A stretch of 64,000 nucleotides of DNA. Origin: CAYFZO01 sp965223735. Its GTDB lineage: Bacteria > Pseudomonadota > Gammaproteobacteria > Poriferisulfidales > Oxydemutatoraceae. The position numbers and the translations under genes were made by a program. Under the pieces are notes generated by a model. The model saw nothing but the letters and a program-made list of their open reading frames with translations, had not been told where the DNA came from and did not search any database. Below are positions 9,848 through 18,934 of the stretch, piece after piece; positions within the stretch are counted from its first letter, which is position 1, and every line of letters begins with the position of its first letter. Location: the NCBI GenBank assembly GCA_965223735.1, contig OZ245010.1:1054001-1118000 (forward strand), written 5' to 3'.

Positions 9848-10471
9848 ATGGCCGAACCTCCCGCATACTGGCACAAGGCCTGCCGCATATTATCGCGTCG
9901 CGACGCGACGATGGCCAAACTCATCCGCCGGTTTCCGAATGATCATCTGCGCGGCAGAGGCAGCGCATTTGAAACTTTATGCCGGGCAATCATCGGCCAG
10001 CAGATCTCGTTGAAAGCGGCCGCCAGCATCCGCTCCGAACTCGAGCGCAGGATCGGCCGACTGACCCCGGACAACATGAGCCGCCGCCAGCATGCGACAT
10101 TGCGCCAATGCGGCTTATCCGAAAGCAAGGCCGGCTACTTAAAGGCCCTCGCGGATTTCTTTGCCTCCGAACGCGTCACCGGCGCGTACTGGCGGCAACG
10201 CGACTTCGACGATATCCGCCGGCAATTGATAGCGGTGAAAGGCGTCGGCGAATGGACTTTCCAGATGTTTGCGATTTTTTACCTGAAACATCCGGACGTT
10301 TACCCCGTCGGCGACATGGGGCTGGTCAATGCGATACAGAACCTCTATGGCCGCAACCGCACTCTCAAACACGAGCAATTGCTCGCCCTCGGCGAGAACT
10401 GGGCGCCATGGCGAACCGTGGCGACCTGGTACCTGTGGCGCAGCATTGACCCGAAGCCCGTAGTGTATTGA
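9848..10471 (+). CDS. DNA-3-methyladenine glycosylase II-like HhH-GPD protein
   Basis: A 207-residue base-excision-repair glycosylase of the helix-hairpin-helix/GPD superfamily, AlkA/yeast MAG type. Seen are FETLCRAIIGQQISLKAAASI, LRQCGLSESKAGYLKALA, the hairpin IAVKGVGEWTFQMFAIF and PVGDMGLVNAI, whose Asp is the expected catalytic residue. The protein lacks the extra N-terminal domain of E. coli AlkA, as is common for the short form. The start may be ATG 9848 or the in-frame TTG at 9830; neither has a strong ribosome site. It is divergent from dapF. Confidence 0.88.
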   Translation: MAEPPAYWHKACRILSRRDATMAKLIRRFPNDHLRGRGSAFETLCRAIIGQQISLKAAASIRSELERRIGRLTPDNMSRRQHATLRQCGLSESKAGYLKALADFFASERVTGAYWRQRDFDDIRRQLIAVKGVGEWTFQMFAIFYLKHPDVYPVGDMGLVNAIQNLYGRNRTLKHEQLLALGENWAPWRTVATWYLWRSIDPKPVVY

Positions 10472-10541
10472 CCGCCGCCGCGGGCCCCGCCGCGGGCCCG
10501 CGACAAACTACCCCCGCGCGCCGCGCAAGCGGATAAAGACC

Positions 10542-10570
10542 TTGGAGAAACATCAGGGCTTGTATATACT
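10542..10570 (+). promoter_or_regulatory. Candidate sigma-70 promoter of the 29-residue peptide
   Basis: A -10 like TATACT (10565-10570) lies exactly 17 bp after a weak -35 like TTGGAG (10542-10547), about 40 bp upstream of the start of the small membrane peptide. The -10 is good and the -35 matches only half of the consensus. Confidence 0.4.
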
Positions 10571-10609
10571 TCACTCTTCCGACAAAACCCGGCAAAGGAG
10601 ACAAGCCGC

Positions 10610-10699
10610 ATGAAACTGCCGTTTGAAAATATGATCTCGCCGCTCATTCTGATCGGCATACTTGTATTCCTTCTGTACCTGATCGCCCACGCCCGTTGA
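10610..10699 (+). CDS. Small single-span membrane peptide, 29 residues
   Basis: A 30-codon frame reads MKLPFENMISPLILIGILVF and then LLYLIAHAR. It is a short polar start, about 17 hydrophobic residues that would span the membrane once, and a positively charged end. The ATG follows AAAGGAG with an 8-9 nt spacer and a plausible promoter lies just upstream, which makes expression likely despite the length. It stands alone between a DNA glycosylase and a methyltransferase. No family is recognised and no function is claimed. The alternative is a chance frame, but the good ribosome site and hydrophobic core argue against that. Confidence 0.55.
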   Translation: MKLPFENMISPLILIGILVFLLYLIAHAR

Positions 10700-10791
10700 A
10701 ACACCCCGCCGGGACGGCCCATTGAAATCAGTCCTGAGATCAATCCCGGGCAGCTCGTGAAAACAGCCTTTCGCGGTTCGCAATACGGCGC

Positions 10792-11475
10792 TTGACGCTC
10801 GCACGTCGCACAGAACCGGAGTTAATGACCGCCAGGGCGCAGGCGCAAGCTTACGCCGCGGCCGATTTTTCCGAACCGCACTCCAGCATCATGCACCGGT
10901 TCCGGCGCGCGTTCCCTTCGTTCCCGCAAAAAGCGGCGGTCGCCGATCTCGGGTGCGGCCCGGCCGATATCGCAATCCGTATCGCCGGCGCGTACTCCGA
11001 TTGCAACATAGACGCAATTGACGGTTCGCGCGCGATGCTCGATTGCGCCAAAGAGGCGGTTAAAAAAGCCGGTCTCGCGGACCGCATCCACCTGCTGCAG
11101 GCGACGCTGCCGGACCCTTCCCTGCCGCCGCTGCACTACGACGTCATCGCCTCCAACAGCCTGCTCCATCACTTGCACGACCCGCAAACCCTCTGGGAAA
11201 CGATAAAAGCGATCGCCAAACCCGGCGCCGCCCTATTTATTTCGGACCTCAGACGTCCCGACAGTGAGCGCGCAGCCAAACAGATGGTCAGAAAATACGC
11301 TGCGAATGAACCCGGGATTCTGCAGCGCGATTTTTATCGTTCACTGCTTGCGGCATTCACACCACAGGAATTGCGCGCGCAACTGATGACGTCAAACCTG
11401 GACTTGACGATCGAGACGCCCGGCGATCATCATCTGATCGCATGGGGCCGGCCGACAACCGCCGCCGGCAAGTAA
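10792..11475 (+). CDS. Class I SAM-dependent methyltransferase
   Basis: A 227-residue methyltransferase with SAM motif I VADLGCGPADIAIRIA, acidic loop IDAIDGSRAMLDCA, and IASNSLLHHLHDP followed by LFISDLRRP. Substrate is unknown; the fold resembles UbiE-like small-molecule methyltransferases. The TTG at 10792 is preferred because the resulting EPELMTARAQAQAYAAADF segment resembles homologues as I recall them. ATG 10825, with GGAG only 3 nt upstream, is the alternative. It is followed by a convergent nucleosidase gene. Confidence 0.75.
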   Translation: MTLARRTEPELMTARAQAQAYAAADFSEPHSSIMHRFRRAFPSFPQKAAVADLGCGPADIAIRIAGAYSDCNIDAIDGSRAMLDCAKEAVKKAGLADRIHLLQATLPDPSLPPLHYDVIASNSLLHHLHDPQTLWETIKAIAKPGAALFISDLRRPDSERAAKQMVRKYAANEPGILQRDFYRSLLAAFTPQELRAQLMTSNLDLTIETPGDHHLIAWGRPTTAAGK

Positions 11476-11495
11476 CGCATATCCGCCGCAGGCGG

Positions 11496-12074
11496 TCATT
11501 CGGCCAGTGCCGAACCGCCGCCGTATTCGTTGTCCAGAACCGCGGCAAACGCTGCAGCGCCTCTGGCTACACGGCTTTCCCATGCTTCGGGACTGGCGGC
11601 ATCGGCGGCGTCGCTCGCGTATTTATAGATGTCGCACCGGACTTGCAAAAAACAGCAAGCCTGATATACCGCAAAACCCTCCATATCCACCAGGTCAACG
11701 TCCACCGCCAACCCTTCCAGTTGCTTTTCAGCGTCTGTCACGAAGTTATCGCCCGTGCCCAGAACGATGCCTTGCGCCTGAGGGATTTTGCTTTGCTTGT
11801 CAAAAGGGACCACGCCGCGGGGCACGCCCAAAGGCCTCGCGTCCATATCCCGCTCGACGACCGTGCCGATGCGACACAAACCCGTAACGCCGGAAATGCT
11901 CCCGGCGGTGCCGTAATTGAGGACCAGATCGGGGGCGTACTTTGAAATCGCAGCACAAGTCGCCAGTGTCGCCTTGACCTTGCCGACCCCCGAATAAATG
12001 ACCGGTGCATACGTTTCAAGGCCAACCGCTTCCTGCGGCAATGCAGCCACGATCACGTAACGAATATTTCCCAT
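11496..12074 (-). CDS. MTA/SAH nucleosidase-like (phosphorylase superfamily) protein
   Basis: A 192-residue PNP/UDP phosphorylase-superfamily protein. It shows YVIVAALPQEAVGL, SGVGKVKATLATCAAI, LVLNYGTAGSIS and VDLVDMEGFAVYQAC, whose ME pair matches the ribose-binding motif of 5'-methylthioadenosine/S-adenosylhomocysteine nucleosidases. It is shorter than E. coli MtnN (232), so substrate choice is uncertain. The start could be ATG 12074 or ATG 12113; the former fits the family N-terminus better. It is convergent with the methyltransferase, whose by-product SAH could be its substrate (inference only). Confidence 0.75.
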   Translation of the reverse strand: MGNIRYVIVAALPQEAVGLETYAPVIYSGVGKVKATLATCAAISKYAPDLVLNYGTAGSISGVTGLCRIGTVVERDMDARPLGVPRGVVPFDKQSKIPQAQGIVLGTGDNFVTDAEKQLEGLAVDVDLVDMEGFAVYQACCFLQVRCDIYKYASDAADAASPEAWESRVARGAAAFAAVLDNEYGGGSALAE

Positions 12075-12233
12075 TCCGGCTGTCAGATCATACTCAACCG
12101 CAGGTGCGGGCATGGCAATTTAAAACGCCGCAATTTTCCGGCGGAAAACTGAAGTTTCCAGCATACCTGTATTCCAAGTGATCGCGCTGTGCCCGCGGCG
12201 GACGATCACCTCGGCACAGACCCTACGCCAACA

Positions 12234-12242
12234 TTATCCACA
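12234..12242 (+). promoter_or_regulatory. Perfect DnaA box upstream of nrdA
   Basis: TTATCCACA matches the strict DnaA-box consensus. It lies about 255 bp before the nrdA start. In E. coli the nrdAB promoter is bound by DnaA, which links dNTP supply to replication; the same logic is inferred here from one box only. Confidence 0.6.
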
Positions 12243-12301
12243 GGGTGTCCCCCTGCCGCCCACTTCTCGCTCCACTAAGGTTCAGGCGAAATTCACATAA
12301 T

Positions 12302-12342
12302 ATCTACATGTTGCTCATCTTCTCCGGAACATCTATATGTGG
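12302..12342 (+). promoter_or_regulatory. Spaced direct repeats upstream of nrdA (possible NrdR-type operator)
   Basis: ATCTACATGTTG (12302-12313) and ATCTATATGTGG (12331-12342) are near-identical and 29 bp apart, so they lie on about the same DNA face. The second includes ACAT-CTAT-ATGT. NrdR boxes occur as such spaced pairs upstream of nrd genes, but these match the NrdR consensus only moderately. No other recognisable signal was found in 12075-12497 apart from the DnaA box. Confidence 0.3.
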
Positions 12343-12497
12343 TAGCCTAGTTTCCGGGTGGTTTCCTGCCCGAGAATGCCTGAACGCCCAACGCGGCGGA
12401 GCAGGAGAGGCGGGGAGACACAGGTCTTTATAGCCGCTTTCAGCGGCGGTGTAAATACGAATATATATATGTCAATACACGAATTGCCTTCAAGATT

Positions 12498-15395
12498 ATG
12501 CAACAAACCCGCCCCGAAGACATTGCCCAAGGCGTCAGCGGCGTCACGGCGCCTGACGCGGTAACCGACGGCACCGCGATCAATCAGATCGCCGAGGTCG
12601 CCGCGACGGCACCGGGCAAATACCGGGTCATCCGACGCAACGGCAAGGTCACCACTTTTGACAAAGACAAGATCAAGATCGCAATCACCAAAGCGTTCCT
12701 GGCCGTCGAAGGCGGCGGAGCCGCCGCCTCACGGCGCATCCATGAAACCTCGGAAATACTGACCGATCAGGTCATCTACGCCCTGACGCGCAGCCAGCCC
12801 AACGGCGGCATTTTCCACATTGAGGACATTCAGGACCACGTCGAACTGGCGCTGATGCGCAATGGCAGCCACAAGGCCGCCCGCTCCTATGTGCTCTACC
12901 GCGAAGAACGCGCCAGAGAGAGAGAAAAAAACCGCGAGGCCGATAAGGAACCGAAAGTTGCCGCCGAACCGAAGGACATCACGGTTGTATTTGAGGACGG
13001 TTCCGAGAAGCCGCTCGACATTGAGCGTTTCGAAAAGATCGTCGCGGAAGCGTGCCGCGACACGGCTGATGTTTCACCGCACCTGATCATCGAAGAATCG
13101 CTGCGCAACTTATACAGCGGCATGGCGGCGGAAGACGTCAGCACCGCCCTGATCATGAGCGCCCGCACGCTGATCGAAAAAGAACCCGGCTATTCCTTCG
13201 TTTCGGCGCGCCTGTTGCTCGACAAATTACGCCAGGAAGCGCTGTCTTTTCTTGCCGGCGGGTTCGACGAGGCGACCCTGGATGAAATGACCGCCCGTTA
13301 TGCCGGGTATTTCAAACAGTATATCTCCCGTGCTTCCGAGCTCGAACTGCTCGATCCGGGCCTGTGCGGCGAATACGACCTTGAAAAGATCGCACAGGCG
13401 ATCAGGCCCGAACGCGACCAGCAGTTCACCTATCTCGGCCTGCAAACTCTTTATGACCGCTATTTCATACATTCCGAAGGCTGGCGGTTTGAACTGCCGC
13501 AAGCTTTTTTCATGCGCGTCGCGATGGGGCTCGCGAACAACGAGGTCGAGCGTGAAGAACGCGCCATTGAGTTTTACGAACTGCTGTCGTCGTTTAACTT
13601 CATGAGTTCAACCCCGACTTTGTTCAACTCCGCCACTTTGCGCCCGCAATTATCGTCGTGCTACCTGACGACGGTCTCGGACGACCTCCACGGCATCTTT
13701 GAATCAATTCAGGACAACGCGATGCTATCCAAATTCGCGGGCGGTCTCGGCAACGACTGGACACGGGTGCGTTCGATCGGTTCCCCGATCAAGGGCACCA
13801 ACGGCAAATCGCAGGGGATCGTCCCATTCCTGAAAGTCGCAAATGACACCGCGGTCGCGGTCAACCAGGGCGGCAAACGCAAGGGCGCAGTCTGCGCCTA
13901 CCTCGAAGTCTGGCATCTTGACATCGAGGAGTTTCTGGAACTGCGTAAAAACACCGGCGACGACCGCCGCCGCACCCACGATATGAACACGGCAAACTGG
14001 GTGCCGGACCTGTTCATGAAACGCCTGAGCGAAGACCGGACGTGGACGCTGTTCTCGCCCGGCAACACCGCCGATCTGCACGAGTTGAGCGGCAAAGATT
14101 TCGAGAAACGCTATCTCGAATACGAAGACATGGCCGAGCGCGGGGAGATCAGGAACTTCAAGCGCCTCAAAGCCGCCGACCTGTGGCGCAAGATGCTGAA
14201 CATGCTTTACGAGACCGGTCATCCGTGGGTGACTTTCAAGGACGCCTGCAACCTACGCTCCCCGCAACAGCACGCCGGCGTAGTGCACTCGTCCAACCTG
14301 TGCACCGAAATCACCCTGAACACTTCGGACGAGGAAATCGCCGTGTGCAATCTCGGTTCCCTGAACCTGGCCGCACACGTGGACGAAAACGGGCTGATGA
14401 CGGACAAGCTGGAAAAATCCATTACCACCGCAATCCGCATGCTTGACAACGTCATCGACTACAACTATTACAGCATCAGGAAAGCGCGGACTTCCAACCT
14501 GCGACACCGCCCGATCGGGCTGGGGTTGATGGGCTTTCAGGACGCACTCTACGCTTTGCGCATCCCGTACGGCAGTGAAGAGGCGGTTGTTTTTGCAGAC
14601 CGCTCGATGGAAGCCATAAGTTATTTTGCGATCAAAGCCTCCAACCAACTCGCCAAGGAACGCGGCACCTATCCAAGCTTCGACGGCTCGCTTTGGAGCC
14701 GCGGCATACTGCCGATCGACTCGCTCAAACTGCTTGACGAGGAACGCGACGGCTACCTCGACGCCGATACCGGCTCCACGCTCGACTGGAACGGTCTGCG
14801 CAAAAGCGTCAAAAAGTATGGGATGCGCAACTCCAACACGATGGCGATCGCACCGACGGCGACGATTTCAAATATCTGCGGTGTCACGCAAAGCATCGAG
14901 CCGACTTACCAGAACCTGTTCGTGAAATCGAACTTGTCCGGCGAATTCACGGTCGTCAATCCCTCTCTGATCAACGACCTGAAGGAGCGGAATTTATGGG
15001 ACGAGGTCATGGTCAACGACCTCAAGTATTACGACGGCCGGCTGCAAAACATCGACCGCATACCGGAAAAACTCAAGCAGCTGTACGCAACGGCTTTCGA
15101 AATAGATCCACGCTGGCTGGTTGAGGCCGCTTCGCGGCGCCAGAAATGGATCGACCAATCGCAGTCGTTGAACCTGTACATGGGCGAACCCTCAGGCGCG
15201 AAGATGGACAACCTGTACAAACTGGCGTGGGTCAAGGGTCTGAAAACGACCTATTATCTGCGCTCACTGGGCGCAACCCACGTTGAAAAAAGCACCATGG
15301 AGGGACGCGACAACAAATTGAACGCCGTAAAAATGAACAGTGCTGCACTGGATGCATGCCTGATCCTCGATCCCGAGTGTGAAACCTGCCAGTGA
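12498..15395 (+). CDS. nrdA: Class Ia ribonucleotide reductase, large subunit NrdA
   Basis: Reduces ribonucleoside diphosphates to deoxy forms, with NrdB supplying the radical. The 965 residues carry two ATP-cone allosteric domains (about 48-140 and 153-243), as in Pseudomonas, then the barrel. Redox cysteines are Cys388 (SSCYLTT) and Cys617 (AVCNLGS); the active-site stretch NLCTEI holds Cys602 and its glutamate. TTYYLRS carries the radical-transfer tyrosine pair, and Cys961/Cys964 close the C-terminus (CETC). The start is ATG 12498. nrdB follows after 30 bp, so they form an operon. Confidence 0.97.
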   Translation: MQQTRPEDIAQGVSGVTAPDAVTDGTAINQIAEVAATAPGKYRVIRRNGKVTTFDKDKIKIAITKAFLAVEGGGAAASRRIHETSEILTDQVIYALTRSQPNGGIFHIEDIQDHVELALMRNGSHKAARSYVLYREERAREREKNREADKEPKVAAEPKDITVVFEDGSEKPLDIERFEKIVAEACRDTADVSPHLIIEESLRNLYSGMAAEDVSTALIMSARTLIEKEPGYSFVSARLLLDKLRQEALSFLAGGFDEATLDEMTARYAGYFKQYISRASELELLDPGLCGEYDLEKIAQAIRPERDQQFTYLGLQTLYDRYFIHSEGWRFELPQAFFMRVAMGLANNEVEREERAIEFYELLSSFNFMSSTPTLFNSATLRPQLSSCYLTTVSDDLHGIFESIQDNAMLSKFAGGLGNDWTRVRSIGSPIKGTNGKSQGIVPFLKVANDTAVAVNQGGKRKGAVCAYLEVWHLDIEEFLELRKNTGDDRRRTHDMNTANWVPDLFMKRLSEDRTWTLFSPGNTADLHELSGKDFEKRYLEYEDMAERGEIRNFKRLKAADLWRKMLNMLYETGHPWVTFKDACNLRSPQQHAGVVHSSNLCTEITLNTSDEEIAVCNLGSLNLAAHVDENGLMTDKLEKSITTAIRMLDNVIDYNYYSIRKARTSNLRHRPIGLGLMGFQDALYALRIPYGSEEAVVFADRSMEAISYFAIKASNQLAKERGTYPSFDGSLWSRGILPIDSLKLLDEERDGYLDADTGSTLDWNGLRKSVKKYGMRNSNTMAIAPTATISNICGVTQSIEPTYQNLFVKSNLSGEFTVVNPSLINDLKERNLWDEVMVNDLKYYDGRLQNIDRIPEKLKQLYATAFEIDPRWLVEAASRRQKWIDQSQSLNLYMGEPSGAKMDNLYKLAWVKGLKTTYYLRSLGATHVEKSTMEGRDNKLNAVKMNSAALDACLILDPECETCQ

Positions 15396-15425
15396 GCGGC
15401 CGCTGAAATACCAGGGGAAAAGACC

Positions 15426-16676
15426 ATGCAATTAAATTGGGAAGACCCGCTCTCCTGCCGTAAACCCCCCGTGTCGCCCGCGCGCGGCGACCACAGCGCC
15501 GGAATGAGCCTGGGCTCAGGCCCGGGACCGGATCCCGCGGCCGCTTCCGCAGCGGCGGTGCCCGAAACAACGTCCAAGACAATCGGCGCAGTCGAAAACG
15601 CCGGCGGCAAAACCGGCGCAGGCGCTACCGGGCTCGAAACCATCGAAATGGGTGCCGAACGCATCCGCGTGGACGATAAGCAGGTCATCAATTGCCGCGC
15701 CGACCTCAACCAACTGGTGCCATTCAAATACGCCTGGGCCTGGGACAAGTATCTGATGGCTTGCAGCAACCACTGGATGCCGCAAGAAATCAATATGACC
15801 ACCGACATCGCCTTATGGAAAAGCGCCGACGGCCTGACCGAAGAGGAACGCCGCGTCGTCAAACGCAACCTCGGGTTTTTCTCGACCGCCGACTCGCTGG
15901 TTGCCAACAACCTTGTGCTCGCGGTTTATCGCCATATCACCAACCCCGAATGTCGGCAATACCTGCTTCGCCAAGCCTTTGAGGAAGCGCTCCACACGCA
16001 CGCCTACCAGTACTGCATAGAGTCCCTGGGCCTCGACGAAGCCGAGATTTTCAATATGTACCGGGAATCGCCGTCGGTTGCGCGCAAAGCCGAATGGGCA
16101 CTGCCTTATACGCAAAGCCTCGGCGATCCGGACTTCAAAACCGGCAGTCTTCAGGCAGACCAGCGTTTGCTGCGCGACCTGATCGCTTTTTACGTCGTGT
16201 TCGAGGGCATATTCTTCTACGTCGGTTTCGCACAGATACTGTCGATGGGACGGCGCAACAAAATGACCGGCGTCGCCGAACAGTTCCAATACATCCTGCG
16301 CGACGAGTCCATGCACATGAACTTCGGCATCGACGTGATCAATCAGATCAAACTGGAAAACCCGCAGCTGTGGACCGAGGAGTTCAAGCAAACGGCCGTT
16401 GAACTGATCCTCGACGGCGTGAAATACGAAAAACTCTATGCTGAGGACACGATGCCTCACGGCATGCTCGGCATGAATTCGGGCTTGTTCAAACAATACG
16501 TCGAATTCATCGCGAACCGGCGCCTTGCCCAGATCGGTCTGCCCGAACAGTTCCAGGGAACGGCCAATCCCTTCCCGTGGATGTCGGAAATCCTCGATCT
16601 GAAAAAGGAGAAAAATTTCTTTGAAACCCGCGTCACCGAATACCAGACGGGCGGCGCACTCGACTGGAGCAACTGA
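15426..16676 (+). CDS. nrdB: Class Ia ribonucleotide reductase, radical subunit NrdB
   Basis: Ferritin-like di-iron protein that holds the tyrosyl radical. The 416 residues begin with a low-complexity Ala/Gly/Pro segment (about 20-70), as in Pseudomonas NrdB. The core has [13 protein letters not shown] (iron-ligand Asp), [10 protein letters not shown] (Glu, His and Tyr194) and [10 protein letters not shown] (Glu, His). The overall sequence resembles the chlamydial class Ic type, but Tyr194 stands where Chlamydia has Phe, so a normal tyrosyl radical is expected. The C-terminal [11 protein letters not shown] tail would dock on NrdA. It is co-transcribed with nrdA. Confidence 0.96.
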   Translation: MQLNWEDPLSCRKPPVSPARGDHSAGMSLGSGPGPDPAAASAAAVPETTSKTIGAVENAGGKTGAGATGLETIEMGAERIRVDDKQVINCRADLNQLVPFKYAWAWDKYLMACSNHWMPQEINMTTDIALWKSADGLTEEERRVVKRNLGFFSTADSLVANNLVLAVYRHITNPECRQYLLRQAFEEALHTHAYQYCIESLGLDEAEIFNMYRESPSVARKAEWALPYTQSLGDPDFKTGSLQADQRLLRDLIAFYVVFEGIFFYVGFAQILSMGRRNKMTGVAEQFQYILRDESMHMNFGIDVINQIKLENPQLWTEEFKQTAVELILDGVKYEKLYAEDTMPHGMLGMNSGLFKQYVEFIANRRLAQIGLPEQFQGTANPFPWMSEILDLKKEKNFFETRVTEYQTGGALDWSN

Positions 16677-16857
16677 CACAACCGGACTGATCCGAGCAAG
16701 CCGACCGATCTCTATAAGCGACCGAATCCTCCCTCCGATTAAGGGTCGTCGTGTGCCACGGTAACTTACCGCCGCGGCGCACGTCTTTTTCAAACCGCCC
16801 GATAAATCAAGCCACCGGTACAGCTTATTCCCAGAACATCCATATACAATAACCTCT

Positions 16858-17721
16858 ATGAACATCGGAATCGCCGGTTACGGCGTCGTCGGCAAAGCCC
16901 TTTGCGGAGGGTTTGAAGACAAGGCCGCCATGCACATATCTGATCCGCTCTACTCTCCTGAGCAATCGGAACGCTTCAAAAATTCTCTCGAAGAGGTATG
17001 GTGGGCGTGCGACTTTATTTTCGTTACAGTACCGACACCCCAGAATTTAAGCGCCGATCAGCAGGGCGGACCTTTCGACCCGTCGATTGTGGATCAAGTG
17101 GTCTCAACCGTCGCTACGCTCGCACAAACGGAAAACCCGGAAGATAAAAACAAGGTGCTGGTCCTTATGAGCACAACACTGCCTTCAAAAGTCGGTGAAT
17201 ATCTGGAGCGCCACCCTCAGCTCAACTTGATCGTGCTTCCGGAATTTCTGACCCAAAGAAACGCGTTGCAGGACTTTCTGAACCCCACGTTCAGGATTAT
17301 CGGGGGTGAACCGAAGCATGCGCACGCGGTACAGGAACTGTTCGAGCAGTACAGCACCTGCACACCCTGTAAAGTCGGCTATTGCGACGCAATAGGCGCA
17401 GCCTTCATCAAATACATGACCAACTCCTTTATGGCGGTAAAAGTCAGTTTCCTCAACCAATTCTACGATTTGTTCCGGCAAAGCAATTCACGCACCACCT
17501 GGACGGAATTGTCCGACCTGCTTCACCACGACGCCAGAATAGGCAACAGCCACAAGAATATCCCGGGGTACGACGGCGACCGCGGCTGGGGCGGCAAATG
17601 CCTGCCGAAAGACGTCAACGCGATCATGCGCGACGCCCGCGAGCAAGGCTGCCCGTTAAGCCTTCTCGAAGAAGCCTGGGAATATAATCTGCGCATCAGA
17701 TCTAAAATAGACTGGAAATAA
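16858..17721 (+). CDS. Short UDP-glucose/GDP-mannose dehydrogenase-family protein
   Basis: NAD-dependent sugar-nucleotide dehydrogenase family. It starts MNIGIAGYGVVGKAL (Rossmann motif) and carries AAFIKYMTNSFMAVKVSF (lysine helix of the central domain) and GWGGKCLPKDVNA with the catalytic Cys. At 287 residues it stops after the central domain and lacks the C-terminal UDP-binding domain of the usual 430-450 residue enzymes. No fragment of that domain is seen downstream, so this is a natural short form or an old truncation. A TACAAT element ends 7 nt before the ATG and there is no Shine-Dalgarno site. Confidence 0.8.
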   Translation: MNIGIAGYGVVGKALCGGFEDKAAMHISDPLYSPEQSERFKNSLEEVWWACDFIFVTVPTPQNLSADQQGGPFDPSIVDQVVSTVATLAQTENPEDKNKVLVLMSTTLPSKVGEYLERHPQLNLIVLPEFLTQRNALQDFLNPTFRIIGGEPKHAHAVQELFEQYSTCTPCKVGYCDAIGAAFIKYMTNSFMAVKVSFLNQFYDLFRQSNSRTTWTELSDLLHHDARIGNSHKNIPGYDGDRGWGGKCLPKDVNAIMRDAREQGCPLSLLEEAWEYNLRIRSKIDWK

Positions 17722-17738
17722 GCGAGACCGCCTCCGAC

Positions 17739-18245
17739 ATGACGCACACCCCGCTGCTTCGCATACTGCATGCAAGCGGCTTTGCCCTTTGCATCGGCGC
17801 ATTGCTGATCGCGGTTTTTTTCATGGAAAGACATTTGGGGCTCGCCCCCTGTCCCCTATGCGTACTCGACCGCGCCGTGATCGGCGCGATGGCGTTGTTT
17901 TTCCTGCTCGCTTTCCTGCATGACCCGTCGCCGACAGGACAACGCGTTTACGCCGGATTAAATCTCGCCTGGAGCGCGGCGGGCATCGCGCTGACGGGCC
18001 GCCACGTTTACCTGCAGAACCTACCGGCCGACCGGGTCCCCGATTGCGCGCCTGACCTCGACTACCTGCTCGAAACGCTCCCGCCGGCAAAAATCCTGTC
18101 CGTCATTTTCAACAGCTCGGGCGAGTGCGCCGAAATCTTCTGGACGCTTTTGGGACTAAGCATTGCGCAGCAGACCTTGCTTTTGTTCATCGCGCTTGCC
18201 GCACTTTGCGTCGCGATTTTCAGCATCGCCTGCAGGGCGCCATGA
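17739..18245 (+). CDS. dsbB: Disulfide bond formation protein DsbB
   Basis: Inner-membrane quinone reductase that re-oxidises DsbA. The 168 residues have four hydrophobic spans, the first cysteine pair CPLC (Cys38, Cys41) at the end of span 1 and the second pair Cys103 and Cys130 in the second periplasmic loop, matching the four essential cysteines of E. coli DsbB. It starts 17 nt after the dehydrogenase gene, and its TGA overlaps the ATG of the MOSC gene (ATGA). Confidence 0.93.
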   Translation: MTHTPLLRILHASGFALCIGALLIAVFFMERHLGLAPCPLCVLDRAVIGAMALFFLLAFLHDPSPTGQRVYAGLNLAWSAAGIALTGRHVYLQNLPADRVPDCAPDLDYLLETLPPAKILSVIFNSSGECAEIFWTLLGLSIAQQTLLLFIALAALCVAIFSIACRAP

Positions 18246-18910
18246 AGGCCGCGGTCAGATCCCTGAACGTCAGTCTGCCGGTGACGGTGCGGCATCAGGG
18301 AAAACCTTTGGAGACGGGGATTTTCAAGCACCCGGTCGCGGGCCCCTTGAAACTGAATCAAACAAATCTTGAAGGCGACGGACAATCCGACCTCGTCAAC
18401 CACGGCGGCGTCCACAAAGCGGTTTACGCTTACCCGTTTGAACATTACCCCTACTGGCAGAAACAACTCGGCCGTGAACCGCTGCACTGCGGCAATTTCG
18501 GCGAGAACCTGACGACGCAAGGGCTGCTCGAGGACGAGATCCACATCGGCGACAGGCTCGCGATCGGCGACGCCGTACTTGAGGTGAGCCAGCCCCGCAT
18601 TCCCTGCTACAAATTGGCGCTGGCGCTGAAACAAGAGCTCGGATCCGTGAAAATTTTTGCACACAGCGGTCTGCTCGGTTTCTACCTGCGAGTCGTCGAA
18701 AAAGGATATTTAAGCGCAGACGCGCCGATCGAAATAATCCATCGTGATCCCGAATGCGTCAGCGTTGCCGAGATTTGTTCTTTATACTTCACGGACACCA
18801 AAAACTACGAGCGCATGAGCGTAGCGGTCCGCTTAAAGCCTCTGCCGAAAGGCATCGCACAAGTATTTGAACAACGCCTGCTCAAAACAAAAAACCCGTC
18901 TGAAGTATAA
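18242..18910 (+). CDS. MOSC domain protein, YiiM type
   Basis: A 222-residue MOSC-domain protein like E. coli YiiM. Members bind molybdenum cofactor or work in N-hydroxylated purine detoxification. Seen are NLEGDGQSDLVNHGGVHKAVYAYPFEHYPYW, FGENLTTQGLLEDEIHIGDRLAIGDAVLEVSQPRIPCYKLA (with the MOSC cysteine) and a C-terminal 3-alpha-like part. The ATG overlaps the dsbB stop by 4 nt; the frame is open upstream only inside dsbB. Coupling to dsbB has no obvious meaning. Confidence 0.9.
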   Translation: MKAAVRSLNVSLPVTVRHQGKPLETGIFKHPVAGPLKLNQTNLEGDGQSDLVNHGGVHKAVYAYPFEHYPYWQKQLGREPLHCGNFGENLTTQGLLEDEIHIGDRLAIGDAVLEVSQPRIPCYKLALALKQELGSVKIFAHSGLLGFYLRVVEKGYLSADAPIEIIHRDPECVSVAEICSLYFTDTKNYERMSVAVRLKPLPKGIAQVFEQRLLKTKNPSEV

Positions 18911-18911
18911 T
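18906..18911 (+). promoter_or_regulatory. Candidate -10 element before proC
   Basis: A perfect TATAAT lies 23 nt before the proC start, over the end of the MOSC gene. No convincing -35 was found at 16-18 bp, so this is only a candidate. Confidence 0.3.
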
Positions 18912-18934
18912 GGGTTGACGCGACCGCAAAAGCC

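Noticed and set aside
10475..10503. GC-rich repeat (GCCGCGGGCCC twice) after the DNA glycosylase as a terminator
   Set aside because: It can fold but has no following T run, and simple GC-rich sequence explains it.
15426..16676. NrdB as a chlamydia-like class Ic (Mn/Fe) subunit lacking the radical tyrosine
   Set aside because: The overall sequence is similar, but [10 protein letters not shown] places Tyr194 at the radical position and the first ligand is Asp, so it is a tyrosyl-radical enzyme.
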